DNA of 64,000 nt from Mesorhizobium caraganae (GCF_016836705.1 NZ_JAFCGY010000007.1:1-64000); one strand, 5' to 3'; positions 52,344-62,178 are shown, counted from the first letter of the stretch. The notes: generated from the sequence alone by a model not told the origin. Made by a program: numbers and translations.

Positions 52344-52376
52344 GTGACAAGTTATAAAATTATAATCTTAATGAGG
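52344..52376. promoter_or_regulatory. AT-rich operator-like site (GntR-type motif), copy 6
   Basis: GTGACAAGTTATAAAATTAT continues into AATCTTAATGAGG. It lies between the lacI-type gene (128 bp from its start, minus strand) and the shredded permease fragment (plus strand), so it may have served the lost transporter or may link lacI expression to the GntR regulon. Confidence 0.55.
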
Positions 52377-52475
52377 TTGAGGAGTGCGTGCATCATTGCC
52401 ATCGGCCAGACCATCCTGCTGGTCGCCGGCGAGTTCGACCTGTCCGTCGGCTCGGTGGCCGGACTGTCGGGCTGC
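52377..52475 (+). pseudogene. Sugar ABC permease fragment
   Basis: The plus strand encodes SACIIAIGQTILLVAGEFDL SVGS-type sequence ending near SVAGLSG, the diagnostic [12 protein letters not shown] helix of BPD_transp_2 permeases (here GEFDLSVGS, the form seen in xylose/rhamnose-type permeases). No start, other helices or C-terminus remain. Confidence 0.7.
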
Positions 52476-52740
52476 GGCACGTGTAGCCGACACCGTTCGA
52501 CCGCTCATCGGCGGGCGAGGCAAAACTGACGGGCCGGCCGTCGAGCTTGATGGTGCCGGTGTAGCAGCCGGCCGGGTGCACGCCGTTGAGGATCTTGACC
52601 AGCGTCGACTTGTCAGCGCCACCGTGCCCTTGCCGCCGAGCTTGTCGCCAATGGCGATTGCCGCATTGGCGCCGCCTCGTCGTCGCGGTCCAGCTTTCAG
52701 CTCCACGAGCAGTTCTGCAGATACCACTGGGCCCGTCATT
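52476..52740 (-). pseudogene. Sugar ABC ATPase and binding-protein fragments fused head to tail
   Basis: Reading the minus strand from ~52740, ANAAIAIGDKLGGKGTVAL is a binding-protein-like piece that runs directly into STLVKILNGVHPAGCYTGTI and KLDGRPVSFASPADERSNG, a sugar ABC ATPase piece starting inside Walker A. The ATPase piece then abuts the plus-strand permease fragment. These are remnants of one XylFGH-like transporter rearranged by deletions. Confidence 0.65.
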
Positions 52741-52914
52741 AGCTGACCTGCCCACACGTTCGCCCCGGTGCGCACGACATGCCGCCGGCTGGCTGGCAAG
52801 CGTGCGACAACGCGCCAGTCCCACGGCGCGTGGAATTACCGTCACAGCAAAGACGAACCAAAACTCCCTCACCGCGTTGAGTCCTGGCATTGCGTCATTA
52901 GTCGGGGCACTTCC

Positions 52915-55560
52915 ATGAAAACGGGCGAGCTTTCCACCTATCGGGCCAAGCGGGATTTTTCGAAGACAAAAGAGCCTAGCGGCGAGACGTCGATCGCGGA
53001 ATCAAACCGGCTTCGGTTTGTGATCCAAAAACACGATGCCACGCGTCTGCATTACGACCTGCGGCTGGAACTCGGCGGTGTCTTCAAGTCGTGGGCCGTC
53101 ACCAAAGGGCCGTCACTGAATCCTCAGGACAAGCGCCTAGCGGTCGAGGTCGAAGACCATCCGTTAGACTATGGGGACTTCGAAGGCACGATCCCCAAGG
53201 GCCAGTATGGTGGCGGCACCGTGCAGCTTTGGGATCGCGGCTATTGGGAGCCGGAAGGCTCGACGTCGCCCGAACAGGCTCTGAAAAAGGGCGATCTGAA
53301 GTTCACGCTCGACGGCAAGCGCCTGCACGGCAGCTTCGTCCTGGTGCGGATGAACCATGACCGCAATGGCGGCAAGCGGACCAATTGGTTGCTGATCAAA
53401 CACCGCGACAAATACGCGACAGATGGCAATGGCGATGCGGTGCTGGCGCAGGACCGATCTGTCGCCTCCGGACGCAGCATGAATAAGATTGCCGCGGGCA
53501 AAGGCGCCGGACCCAAGCCCTTCATGATGCAAGGCTCCTCGGTGGCCGATGCTGATGCCGTGTGGGACAGCAATCGCGGCCACGCTGCAGACGAGCGCGC
53601 CGCCAAAGCGTCAAAGCCGTCTCAACGGCCAAAGCGAGCCGTTAGGGCATCCGCGGTGACGATGCCCGAATTCATCCCTCCACAACTCTGCGCGACGCTT
53701 TCCCGGCCGCCGGCCAGTTCGAACTGGGTCCACGAAATCAAGTTCGATGGCTATCGCGTCCAGATGCGTGTCGAAGATGGCGCCGCCACGCTGAGGACTC
53801 GGAAGGGCCTGGACTGGACAGAGAAATTCGGCGCTATCGCGAAAGAGGCCGCCAGCCTTCCCGATGCCATCATCGACGGTGAGATCGTGGCGGTCGGCGA
53901 AAACGGGGCGCCCGATTTTGCCGCTATGCAAGCCGCGCTGTCGGAGCGCCGGACAAAGGATCTGATTTTCTTCGCCTTTGATTTGCTGTTCGCAAATGGT
54001 GTCGATCTGCGAAAGCTGCCTCTCACTGAGCGCAAGGAACGGCTGAGCGAGATGCTCGGCGACGTCGATCGCGGGACTGAAAATCTCATCCGCTATGTCG
54101 AGCACTTCACCAATGGCGGCGACGCGGTGCTGCAGTCCGCCTGTCGACTCGCGCTTGAAGGCATCATCTCCAAAAAGGCTGATGCAACCTATGTCTCGGG
54201 AAGGACCGACACCTGGGCAAAATCGAAATGCCGCGCCGGGCATGAGGTGGTCATCGGTGGCTGGTCGACCACCAATGGCAAGTTCCGGTCCTTGCTGGTC
54301 GGCGTCAACCGCGGCGAGCATTTCGCCTATATCGGCCGTGTCGGGACCGGCTACAGCGAGGCGAAGGTGAAGCAGCTGCTGCCAAGGCTAAAGGAGATGA
54401 AGGCTGCAAAGTCACCGTTTACTGGCGATGGCGCACCGAAAAAAGATGCGACCGTGTTCTGGGTCAAGCCGGAACTGGTTGCGGAAATCGAGTTCGCCGG
54501 CTGGACCGGCGGCGGCAATATCAGGCAGGCAGCCTTCAAGGGCCTTCGCGAAGACAAGCCAGCGAAAGAAGTCGAGGCCGAGCGCCCAGCCGACCCCCAG
54601 GAGACTCAGATTGCCGACCCCGGCAAGGTGACTGGCAGGACGGGAAAAAGCCCGGTCGTTATGGGCGTCATCATTTCCAAGCCGGACAAGCCGCTCTGGC
54701 CGAACGCCGGCGATAGCACCGCTGTCACCAAACTCGATCTTGCAGAATACTTTGCGGCCGTGGGGCCTTGGATGATCAAACATCTCAAAGGCCGCCCCTG
54801 TTCGCTTGTGCGGGCCCCGGACGGCTACGCAGGCGAGCAGTTTTTCCAGCGCCACGCGATGCCAGGCACGTCCAATCTGCTGGAACTGGTGAAAGTCTTC
54901 GGCGACCACAAGCCATATCTGCAGATCGACCGCGTTGAGGGTCTGGCAGCGATCGCCCAGATAGGCGGCCTTGAGTTGCATCCCTGGAATTGCCAGCCCG
55001 GTCATCCGGAAGTGCCCGGCCGGCTCGTCTTCGATCTGGATCCTGGTCCGGAAGTCTCCTTTGCGCAGGTGGTCGCAGCCGCCAAGGAAATGCGCGATCG
55101 CCTCGAAGATCTGGGCCTGGTGAGTTTTTGCAAGACGACGGGTGGCAAAGGGTTGCATGTCGTCACGCCACTGGCCAGCCAGCGCAGCAAGACGACATGG
55201 CCCGACGCCAAGGCCTTCGCGAAAGCTGTCTGTATGCAGATGGCGGCTGAGCGCCCGGATCTCTACCTCGTCAACATGGCCAAGAAGCTGCGGACGTCAC
55301 GCATATTTCTCGACTACCTCAGAAACGACCGCATGGCGACTGCCGTTGCTCCGCTGTCACCGCGGGCAAGGGAAGGCGCGACCGTCTCCATGCCGCTGAC
55401 ATGGGGGCAGGTCAAGGCGGATCTCGATCCGAAGAAATACACGGTCCGAACCGTACCGGGCCTCCTGAAAAGGACCGTCGCCTGGGCCGACTATGACGAT
55501 GGCGAACGGTCGATCGCCACCGCCATCAAGCGGCTGGGTTCAGCAAAGCTGGCCGCATGA
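52915..55560 (+). CDS. ligD: Multifunctional DNA ligase D (phosphoesterase-ligase-polymerase)
   Basis: An 881-residue LigD for bacterial non-homologous end joining. The N-terminal 3'-phosphoesterase domain (~residues 15-170) reads [20 protein letters not shown] and [20 protein letters not shown]. The ligase domain (~260-540) has the adenylation Lys276 in [11 protein letters not shown] and the later IDGEIVAV motif. The archaeo-eukaryotic primase-like polymerase domain (from ~583) has [26 protein letters not shown] (metal Asp residues) and [13 protein letters not shown]. The order PE-Lig-Pol is the rhizobial type. The ATG at 52915 is preferred over upstream in-frame codons that translate the ABC debris. 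It overlaps the next ligase gene by four bases; no ku gene is in the window. Confidence 0.95.
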   Translation: MKTGELSTYRAKRDFSKTKEPSGETSIAESNRLRFVIQKHDATRLHYDLRLELGGVFKSWAVTKGPSLNPQDKRLAVEVEDHPLDYGDFEGTIPKGQYGGGTVQLWDRGYWEPEGSTSPEQALKKGDLKFTLDGKRLHGSFVLVRMNHDRNGGKRTNWLLIKHRDKYATDGNGDAVLAQDRSVASGRSMNKIAAGKGAGPKPFMMQGSSVADADAVWDSNRGHAADERAAKASKPSQRPKRAVRASAVTMPEFIPPQLCATLSRPPASSNWVHEIKFDGYRVQMRVEDGAATLRTRKGLDWTEKFGAIAKEAASLPDAIIDGEIVAVGENGAPDFAAMQAALSERRTKDLIFFAFDLLFANGVDLRKLPLTERKERLSEMLGDVDRGTENLIRYVEHFTNGGDAVLQSACRLALEGIISKKADATYVSGRTDTWAKSKCRAGHEVVIGGWSTTNGKFRSLLVGVNRGEHFAYIGRVGTGYSEAKVKQLLPRLKEMKAAKSPFTGDGAPKKDATVFWVKPELVAEIEFAGWTGGGNIRQAAFKGLREDKPAKEVEAERPADPQETQIADPGKVTGRTGKSPVVMGVIISKPDKPLWPNAGDSTAVTKLDLAEYFAAVGPWMIKHLKGRPCSLVRAPDGYAGEQFFQRHAMPGTSNLLELVKVFGDHKPYLQIDRVEGLAAIAQIGGLELHPWNCQPGHPEVPGRLVFDLDPGPEVSFAQVVAAAKEMRDRLEDLGLVSFCKTTGGKGLHVVTPLASQRSKTTWPDAKAFAKAVCMQMAAERPDLYLVNMAKKLRTSRIFLDYLRNDRMATAVAPLSPRAREGATVSMPLTWGQVKADLDPKKYTVRTVPGLLKRTVAWADYDDGERSIATAIKRLGSAKLAA

Positions 55561-56576
55561 CATCGAACCTTGTGAAACCGTCCTTTGGCCTTCCGTTGGA
55601 CACTGAACCCATGGAGGCAAAGTCGGCGGACGCGCTGCCTGATGACAGCAGCCAATGGCAGTACGAACCCAAATGGGACGGGTTTCGCTGCCTGGCGTTC
55701 AAAGCCGGCGACGAGGTGGAATTAAGGGCGAAATCCGGCAAGCCACTTGGCCGATACTTTCCCGAGGTAGTTGCGATGTTGCGCGACCTGAATGCGCAGG
55801 AGTTTGTGGTCGATGGTGAGATCGTCATTGAAGTTGAAGGCTCCCTTTCGTTTGACGCGCTGCAGATGCGGCTGCACCCAGCGGAAAGCAGGATTCGGAA
55901 ACTGTCGGCCGAGACCCCAGCCAAATTGATCCTCTTCGACATGCTGGCCAGTGCCGATGCCAGCTTGATGGATCAACCGCTGTCGGCACGACGCGCGGCG
56001 CTGGAAGCCTTGGTGAGGGCAGAGCCGGCCAGCGGACTTGAGCTGTCGCGCTGTACGAAGAATTTGGGGACTGCAACGAAGTGGCTAAGCGAATCCGGTC
56101 AGGGTTCAACGGATGGCGTTGTCGCCAAGCTTCTCAATGGCGAATATCGGCCCGGCGAGCGCGCCATGGTCAAGGTCAAGCGCCTGCGTACGGCCGATTG
56201 CGTGGTCGGGGGATTTCGGTACCTGGCGAACTCCCGCGAGGTCGGCTCCTTGCTAGTTGGCCTCTACAACGACCAAGGCAAACTCGACCACGTGGGATTT
56301 ACATCGACGATCGCCCGGCAAGATCGTTCAACGCTGACGCGGGAACTTGAAGCGCTGCGATCGCCCCCAGGATTTACTGGCAAAGCCCCCGGCGGCCCGA
56401 GCCGGTGGAGCACGGAAAGGAGCGGACAGTGGGAGCCCGTTCGTCCAGAACTCGTAGTGGAAGTCCGCTTCGATCACATCACTGGCGATCGATTTCGGCA
56501 TGGCACAAAACTTATGCGATGGCGCCCTGACAAGAGCCCAAAGCAGTGCACGTTCGACCAGATATTGAAAACATGA
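55557..56576 (+). CDS. ATP-dependent DNA ligase (LigC-like)
   Basis: A 339-residue single-domain ATP-dependent ligase. Motif I reads [14 protein letters not shown] with the adenylated Lys39. Further motifs are [13 protein letters not shown] (motif III region), [20 protein letters not shown] (motif IV) and [17 protein letters not shown] (motif V). An OB-fold domain follows. The length and the KWDGFR signature match LigC proteins. Coupled to ligD by an ATGA overlap, it probably provides a second ligase for break or base-excision repair. Confidence 0.93.
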   Translation: MTSNLVKPSFGLPLDTEPMEAKSADALPDDSSQWQYEPKWDGFRCLAFKAGDEVELRAKSGKPLGRYFPEVVAMLRDLNAQEFVVDGEIVIEVEGSLSFDALQMRLHPAESRIRKLSAETPAKLILFDMLASADASLMDQPLSARRAALEALVRAEPASGLELSRCTKNLGTATKWLSESGQGSTDGVVAKLLNGEYRPGERAMVKVKRLRTADCVVGGFRYLANSREVGSLLVGLYNDQGKLDHVGFTSTIARQDRSTLTRELEALRSPPGFTGKAPGGPSRWSTERSGQWEPVRPELVVEVRFDHITGDRFRHGTKLMRWRPDKSPKQCTFDQILKT

Positions 56577-56646
56577 CGGCTCTCCGGGTCGCCCCTCGAA
56601 AACGGGTCCCAGCTCAGGAAACCGCCACAACTGCCTAGGGACGACA

Positions 56647-57076
56647 CTAAGTCTCAGGCTGTTGCGCCGGCGCTGGAATGTCAGATTCGATCGGCGGAGC
56701 ATCGATGGTGCGCGGCTCGCGATCGTGTTGATACTGTTCGGCCATGGCAGATTCATCAGCCACGGTTCCCGGCGCGAGCCAGAGTTCGTAGCCCGGGATG
56801 ATATCGCTGGGAGCAAGGTCGAGAGCACTGAGCATGGCCTCCGCCTCGTCATCGCGTAGCGATGCGACACGGGAACCGCAAACGGAGCAGAAACTTCGGC
56901 CTTCAAATGTCGTGAGGGTTCCCGTTCCTTCATAAACGATCGCGACCAAACGCCAAAGAAGTTGAACGCGCTGCCGCTCACGCGCCGACAATCCTGGCAG
57001 TGACAGAGGCCGACGCGAAGCGAGCTTTGACTACGTCGCCGCTGCTCTGTCAGAGCTCGCTTTGGCGGGTCACGGT
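56647..57076 (-). pseudogene. GFA-family (glutathione-dependent formaldehyde-activating-like) protein, frameshifted
   Basis: The upstream frame reads GLCHCQDCRRVSGSAFNFFG, the zinc-binding Cys cluster of the GFA fold. After a shift near 56935 the next frame continues YEGTGTLTTFEGRSFCSVCG then SRVASLRDDEAEAMLSALDL to a stop at 56647. Together they form one GFA domain, so a single indel breaks the gene; the first zinc-binding motif at the N-terminus also seems lost. GFA proteins bind zinc and have poorly known roles. Confidence 0.75.
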
Positions 57077-57174
57077 TTTCGTCGGGATTGGGGACGGGTA
57101 GCTCATCTGGAAGAAGATCGGGATCAGGTTCACGTACGTCCGGCGCCCAGGTTGGTGCGTCTACCGGCGGGTCG

Positions 57175-57429
57175 TCAGTCCGCTCTGGTCCGGGCGGCAT
57201 GACTATTCTCCGGCTTCTCGGTTGGGCGCGTTGTCTTGCCGCTTACCGGCCGTGCATCGCTCCGCCGGTTTGAGAACGGATCGGTAGAAGGCTGCCTTCC
57301 CGTTCGCGGCTCCCGCAGTTTTGTGGCTCCGCCGGGATCCTTGTCGCTCGGATTCTTGCGTTCGATTTTGGCGCCGGCGCTTTCAGGTTCCTTGATAATA
57401 GCCTTGTTGAGGTCTTTGATGCTGCCCAT
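57175..57429 (-). CDS. Basic, probably disordered hypothetical protein
   Basis: An 84-residue protein (MGSIKDLNKAIIKEPESAGA, then a Lys/Arg/Pro/Ser/Thr-rich tail PRTGRQPSTDPFSNRRSDAR). AAGGAG is ten bases before the ATG, which supports translation. Composition suggests an unstructured, nucleic-acid-compatible small protein of the stress-related kind common in this genus. No family recognised. Confidence 0.55.
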   Translation of the reverse strand: MGSIKDLNKAIIKEPESAGAKIERKNPSDKDPGGATKLREPRTGRQPSTDPFSNRRSDARPVSGKTTRPTEKPENSHAARTRAD

Positions 57430-57539
57430 TCTAACGATCTCCTTTGCTGGCCAACGACCTGCTGGGAGGAATGTTCCATGAGGCGCGGAACTCCTTGACG
57501 TCTGGCGTGGTTATCGATCCATCAGCCAGGAGGATCAAA

Positions 57540-57767
57540 ATGCCCGACAACGAAAACCATCGCGAAACCGGAGCGACGAAATATCCGACCCGGACCGGCC
57601 CGGACCCTTCGGACGCGTTCTCGCAAGACGCGGCTGGCAACAAGAAGCCGAAAGACGGGATTGGGCTGACGCGTCCTGTAAACGACGTCGATGACAAGAC
57701 ACACCAGTCAGATGGCCAAAATCCAAGTCAGGCGTCGCCGAGCGACGAAGAGAAGACCCGGCCATAA
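57540..57767 (+). CDS. Small hydrophilic hypothetical protein
   Basis: A 75-residue protein starting MPDNENHRETGATKYPTRTG, rich in Asp/Asn/Lys/Pro/Ser with no hydrophobic core, so probably intrinsically disordered. AGGAGG is six bases before the ATG. It may be a hydrophilin-like stress protein; that is only a composition-based guess. Confidence 0.6.
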   Translation: MPDNENHRETGATKYPTRTGPDPSDAFSQDAAGNKKPKDGIGLTRPVNDVDDKTHQSDGQNPSQASPSDEEKTRP

Positions 57768-58072
57768 ATGTCGCCAATCTTCAGCTTGAAGGCCTGTTGA
57801 TGGCTGTCGCGTTTCGAGCTTATGCTTAAAGCCCTGGTCTCTATCGACGACATTAACGATGCCTTGCGACAGGCTGAGGCCTCCGTAACGGGAGACCAGC
57901 GATCGTATGAGAGAGCGATCTAGTACTGATTGCCCGGACCGGCTCACATAGCCCAAACTCGCCCCTTTGACCATCAATCATCAGGTCCGGTAGTGGGTCA
58001 GTTTGAAATTCCGTTGACAAAACTCGCGTTCGCTCGCTCTCCTAAAGCGTTCTCTAATATACGGAGGCAGCG

Positions 58073-58261
58073 ATGCCGTACACGTATCGATGCAGGGATT
58101 ATCCGGGGAATGAGAGCTGTCCGGCGAGCTTCACAGCGGAGACTGCTTCGGAGGTCATGAAGCATGTGGAGCTTCACGGCGAGGTTGCCCACGGCGAAGA
58201 CCCCAAGCAATGGTCGCAGGAGGATCGGGCCGAAGTCCAGAAGCTGATTGTCGCCAGCTAA
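58073..58261 (+). CDS. DUF1059 family protein (passenger gene)
   Basis: A 62-residue protein starting MPYTYRCRDYPGNESCPASF and continuing ETASEVMKHVELHGEVAHGE. The CRDYP and MKHVELHG segments, with Cys and His residues suggesting metal binding, match DUF1059, a small protein family of unknown function common in soil bacteria. An ATACGGAGG stretch lies just before the ATG. It is intact and lies entirely within the 558 bp mobile element, transcribed towards the transposase fragment. Confidence 0.88.
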   Translation: MPYTYRCRDYPGNESCPASFTAETASEVMKHVELHGEVAHGEDPKQWSQEDRAEVQKLIVAS

Positions 58262-58269
58262 GTGCGCTC

Positions 58270-58529
58270 TTATAGGGACCGAACCAACGGCTTGTGGGCT
58301 TCCCCCGCCTCGATCAGCGCAACGATGTCGGCGATCTCCCAAAGCTTGTAAGTGACGCCGGCAGCCATTGCCGGCGTCACGCGCAGCGAAGCATGAATGC
58401 GGACAAATTGTAATACATGAAGTGCAGGGCAACCCGCATTGGCATGAGCCTCCACCTTTTTGGAAAAGCCATTGGTTAGGCGCGTGAAGCGGCGCATATG
58501 CATCCGCATGGTAAGGTTCTGGGGCCCCG
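58270..58529 (-). pseudogene. C-terminal fragment of an IS1/IS1595-type transposase
   Basis: The frame reads NLTMRMHMRRFTRLTNGFSK then LRVTPAMAAGVTYKLWEIAD, the conserved end of a common rhizobial transposase annotated as IS1 family. Its catalytic N-terminal two thirds are gone; the frame runs straight out of the right terminal repeat into QNLTMRMH. A few residues (ANAGCPALHVLQFVRIHASL) are also distorted relative to the usual HALALYFMFYNF-type stretch, suggesting a small indel. Confidence 0.8.
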
Positions 58530-58699
58530 CAAACTGACCCACTACCTCAGGTCCAGAAATTGCGTTCGCCACCGAGGGGCGCCAGCTTCTGTTGTTTTAT
58601 CAGTGCCGGCGCGCCGCGACGAACCATCGTTGGCGCTACGGCGTAGCCAAGTGCGACCTCGATCGGGAGACCTGTCCCATGTCCTAACGCACCCCACGC

Positions 58700-58885
58700 T
58701 CAGTTGTCCGATTTCTTCTTCGCCGCCGACGAGTTCTGTCCTGTGGCCGCCGAGCTTTTGGCGTCCTTTGAATGGGCTGCAATAGCTGGGCCGGCGCCCG
58801 TAGCCTTACGCATGTCGCCGGTCGGCTGCTTGTCGTCAGACTTTTTGCGGCCGAGGCCGAAAAAGTATTTGCCAAAGAATCCCAT
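58700..58885 (-). CDS. Small hypothetical protein
   Basis: A 61-residue protein starting MGFFGKYFFGLGRKKSDDKQ with a Lys/Ser/Ala-rich tail ending AAKKKSDN. GGGAG six bases before the ATG supports it. The aromatic/basic N-terminus could be membrane- or nucleic-acid-interacting. No family recognised. Confidence 0.55.
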   Translation of the reverse strand: MGFFGKYFFGLGRKKSDDKQPTGDMRKATGAGPAIAAHSKDAKSSAATGQNSSAAKKKSDN

Positions 58886-59105
58886 TTTTTACTCCCGTAT
58901 CCGCGATTCCGGTTAACCGCCGCCTTAGGATCTCGTTCCCCGGCAAAGCTGATACCTCTCGCGAACGCCGACGGCCCTTTTTTGTATTTGACCGGAACGT
59001 CCTCATTTCTGTGGAGGCACAAGCGGGAGGCCTTCATCGGCCCCTGCCACCGATCAGGATTTCCCTCAAATCTTGGCCGGCCCGCGCCCCTCCCAGGGTG
59101 CGTTT

Positions 59106-59258
59106 ATGACGAACGACACTCCAGAAAACAAAGCTCGCTGGGCGCATTGGGCGGCCTGTTCTGGGCGTCTTGTTGGGTGCGCTCGGAGCGCCATCGCTTG
59201 GAATATTGCCGAGATCTATGGCGAACCTTCCGATGGCAGCCACACCTTCAGAAGATAG
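59106..59258 (+). pseudogene. Possible remnant of a small membrane protein
   Basis: The frame starts MTNDTPENKARWAHWAACSG and ends AWNIAEIYGEPSDGSHTFRR. The PENKAR start and AIAWNIAEIYG end look like a small single-helix protein, but the middle is not hydrophobic in this frame, whereas adjacent frames read GGLFWA and GVLLGALGA. Two compensating indels are the simplest reading. Confidence 0.35.
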
Positions 59259-59324
59259 GCCACCGTTGTCAGAACGGAACCAAGGGTTAGCGCTAGCGTT
59301 TCTAGCTGTTACGGGAGCAGGAAC

Positions 59325-61234
59325 TTGCAAAAACTGTCAATCGAGCAGCCTACCTCATCGCTTCCTGTTGAGGACCGCTATCGCCTACTCATCGATTCTA
59401 TCACCGATTATGCGGTGTACCTTCTGGATGCAAACGAATCGTAAGCAGCTGTAGTCCGGGCGCGCAAAAATCCATGGGGTACAGCGCAGTCGAGATCATC
59501 GGTACAGGCAGGGGGATAGGACCTCAGGGTTGCCCGAGCGTGCGCTGAAAACGGCCGCGGTTGAGGGACGGTTCGAGGGCGAAGGGTGGCGCGGCAAGGA
59601 CGGCACGGAGTACTGGACGCACGTGGTTATCGATCCCGTGCGTGGCGCCGACGGCTCAGTGGTCGGATTTGCCAAAATCACCCGGGACCTGACTGAAAGA
59701 CAAAGCGCTCAACAGGCACTGAAAAGCAGCGAAGAACAGTTTCGAATTTTGGTTCAGAGCGTAGCCGATTACGCCATTTACATGTTGGATCCGAAGCGAT
59801 TTGTAACCAGCTGGAACCTGGGGGCGGAGCGGATTAAAGGCTACCAGGCCGACGAGATTCTAGGCGAACATTTTTCGCGCTTCTATCTCGAGGCTGACCG
59901 AAAAGCTGGGCTTCCGGAAGAGAGCCTTACGATCGCCGCAAAGGAAGGACGTTTCGAGCGGGAAGCTTGGCGTTTACGCAAGGACGGAACGACGTTTCTC
60001 GCCCATGTGATCATCGATGCAATCCGAAATGACAGCGGGGAGCTGATTGGCTTTGCCAAAATCACCCGCGATGTGACCGAACGCAGCAAGGCTCAGAAAG
60101 AGCTCGAGCAAACCCGCGAACAACTCTTCCAAATCCAAAAACTGGAAGCGATAGGTCAGCTCACCGGTGGGGTCGCGCACGACTTCAACATCTTTTGATG
60201 GTGATCCTGAGCAGCCTCTCGATGATACGGAAGCGCCTGTCCAATGATCCGAAAACTGGTGTCTCTCCTGGACAACGCTTTGCAGGCTGCGGAGAGGGGC
60301 TCTTCGCTAACCCAGCGAATGTTTGGCGTTTGCACGCCGCCAAGACCTTGACCAACAAACGGTCTCTGTTCCTGAACTCGTGCGTGGCATGACGGATATG
60401 CTTGGACGGGCTCTCGGTCCGTCTATCCCTGTTTTGACCCAATTTCCCCTGTCGCTGCCCAGTGTTGTGACTGACCCCAACCAGCTGGAGTCAGTACTTT
60501 TGAATCTTGCAGTCAATGCGCGAGATGCAATGCCTTCTGGTGGGCCACTCGTCATTAGCGCTCAGGCGGAGGAGTTGGACGCTTTCAATCTTCACAGGCT
60601 CAAAGCAGGCCGCTATGTCCGTTTCTCGGTGAAAGACGTTGGCCAGGGAATGGACGCCGAAACGCTGGCACGGGCGACTGAGCCCTTCTTTACGACCAAA
60701 GGCATCGGCAAAGGGACGGGTTTGGGTCTCGCAATGGCGCAGGGGTTTGCCGAGCAGTCAGGAGGCCGCCTCATCGTTCACAGTCAACTCGGCGCCGGGA
60801 CGACAGTAGAGATTTGGCTTCCCGCAGCTCTGGCTCAGCCTCAGGTCGAAACGGCCCTGACGCCACCACCAAACACGTCAAACCGGCGTGCGATATCAAT
60901 CTTGGCTGTCGACGATGACCCGCTTGTCCTGATGAACACGGTCGCAATGCTGGAGGATCTGGGCCATGCGGTTTTGGAGGCAAGCTTAGGCACGCGGGCG
61001 CTGGAGATCTTGAAGGGTGAAGCGAAGCTGGATTTGCTGATCACGGATCACGCAATGCCAGGCATGACAGGGGCCGAGCTCATAGAACTGGCTAGGGCCG
61101 AGCGCCCCCATCTTCCTGCCATTCTAGCCACGGGCTATACCGAACTTCCATCCGACACACAGACGAGTGCCACCCGCTTGGCCAAGCCCTTTGATGACTT
61201 GGAAAAGGGCTTGGATATCGCCCTTCGGCGGTGA
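59325..61234 (+). pseudogene. PAS-PAS sensor histidine kinase with receiver domain, multiply frameshifted
   Basis: The locus encodes a damaged first PAS domain (DRYRLLIDSITDYAVYLLDA, stopped by TAA at 59440-59442), a good second PAS domain in frame 59530-60198 (FRILVQSVADYAIYMLDPKR; GYQADEILGEHFSRFYLEAD) and a HisKA start IGQLTGGVAHDFN. There a one-base loss turns HDFNNLLMVIL into HDFNIF-stop. At least two more shifts follow before the frame resumes at RRQDLDQQTVSVPELVRGMT. The ATPase domain (NLAVNARDAMPSGG; GKGTGLGLAMAQGF) and a C-terminal receiver (ILAVDDDPLVLMN; LLITDHAMPGMTG) are intact to 61234. As sequenced it cannot give one hybrid kinase. Confidence 0.85.
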
Positions 61235-61415
61235 AGCCTCCCGCTTCAAATATCCCGCATGGCCAGCTCAGCCGCTTCTGCCATCTTGTCAGCAGACAAT
61301 GCGCTCGCTCCGCGGAGCACCTCCGCGAGCTGTTGCGCTGATGCTATAATGTACCGGGAAACTGTCAGACAGAAAAGGGGATGTCGCATGCCCGGAGTCA
61401 CCCCCCGCACACTTC

Positions 61416-61862
61416 TTGCGTTCGCCGCCGTCGCGTCTGTCGTTGAACCATCTTTGGCGCGTTGAGGCCACCGCACCGGAGTTGCAGGCGCTCATCGACG
61501 CCCATGAGGACGCCTACGAGGTGCTCCATCAGGTTGTTCATAGCGCGGGCAGCACCTGGAACGACCGCGAGATTACAGACCGAATAGAAGAGCAAGCGCT
61601 ATGGCCATATGTGCCCATCCCGCGACCGGCTCGGGCGAGCGTCGAGTCAAGGGAGTACCTATTGAAAATTGAGGCGCGTGGCGAACTCGACCTTGAAGAG
61701 CACACGCAGGCTCTTTGCACTCCATGCAGAGTTGATAGGGCGAAACAGTCCGATGCGGGCCTTCATGCGAGGCGAAGGCTAATTTCGGCATCCCCTTTGC
61801 TGCAGGATGTACAGGCAAGGTTTGACGGGCTCCGTGCCTGCGACAGCACTAGGCTGCCTTGA
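61416..61862 (+). CDS. Hypothetical protein, possibly with altered C-terminus
   Basis: A 148-codon frame. The middle (APELQALIDAHEDAYEVLHQ; DREITDRIEEQALWPYVPIP; REYLLKIEARGELDLEEHTQ) is a helical, acidic small protein family that I also see as a fragment at 27219-27365. Family members seem to end soon after this motif, while here the frame continues 48 more residues of Arg-rich sequence, suggesting loss of the normal stop by an indel. The first codons are also doubtful. Confidence 0.45.
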   Translation: MRSPPSRLSLNHLWRVEATAPELQALIDAHEDAYEVLHQVVHSAGSTWNDREITDRIEEQALWPYVPIPRPARASVESREYLLKIEARGELDLEEHTQALCTPCRVDRAKQSDAGLHARRRLISASPLLQDVQARFDGLRACDSTRLP

Positions 61863-62178
61863 TCCCAGCCGCGGGCTGGCCGGCAAGCGCTGCCATATCG
61901 CCGTCTTCGACAAACTCTAACAGCAGACCATCGTTAACCGCCGACACCGGCCTTCGCTTGCGCCAGGCACACCCCGTGCTGTCAAACTCAATGGGTGCGC
62001 AATACAGGGCTGCGAAACCTAACACTAAGCGCTCTGCATCAAGGGCGGTGAAACCTTCATCCGGTTGCTGGGCTCGAATGCGCTCCGCCATTACCGGTAC
62101 GTTCACGATCCCGTACTTTCGAATCTCGTCCACAACCATCTGGTTGAGATCATCTCGCAGGCTTGTGGAATATTGCAT
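61849..62178 (-). CDS. Hypothetical protein
   Basis: A 109-residue protein starting MQYSTSLRDDLNQMVVDEIR with AGGAG seven bases before the ATG at 62178. It has an N-terminal helix and a VNVPVMAERIRAQQPDEGFT region that looks like a small helix-turn-helix-like module, followed by a LDAERLVLGFAALYCAPIEF segment. No family recognised; the composition and ribosome site support a real gene. Confidence 0.6.
   Translation of the reverse strand: MQYSTSLRDDLNQMVVDEIRKYGIVNVPVMAERIRAQQPDEGFTALDAERLVLGFAALYCAPIEFDSTGCAWRKRRPVSAVNDGLLLEFVEDGDMAALAGQPAAGIKAA

Larger units (their letters stand above)
57981..58554. mobile_element. 558 bp non-autonomous IS with DUF1059 passenger gene and 8 bp target duplication
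   Basis: Perfect 17 bp inverted ends GGTAGTGGGTCAGTTTG (57989-58005) and CAAACTGACCCACTACC (58530-58546) are flanked outside by a perfect direct repeat TCAGGTCC (57981-57988 and 58547-58554), the hallmark of transposition with an 8 bp target duplication. Inside are a complete DUF1059 gene (plus strand) and the C-terminal third of a DDE transposase (minus strand). An 8 bp duplication and passenger genes are known for the IS1595 group. The element looks like a deletion derivative that kept its ends and cargo. Confidence 0.85.
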
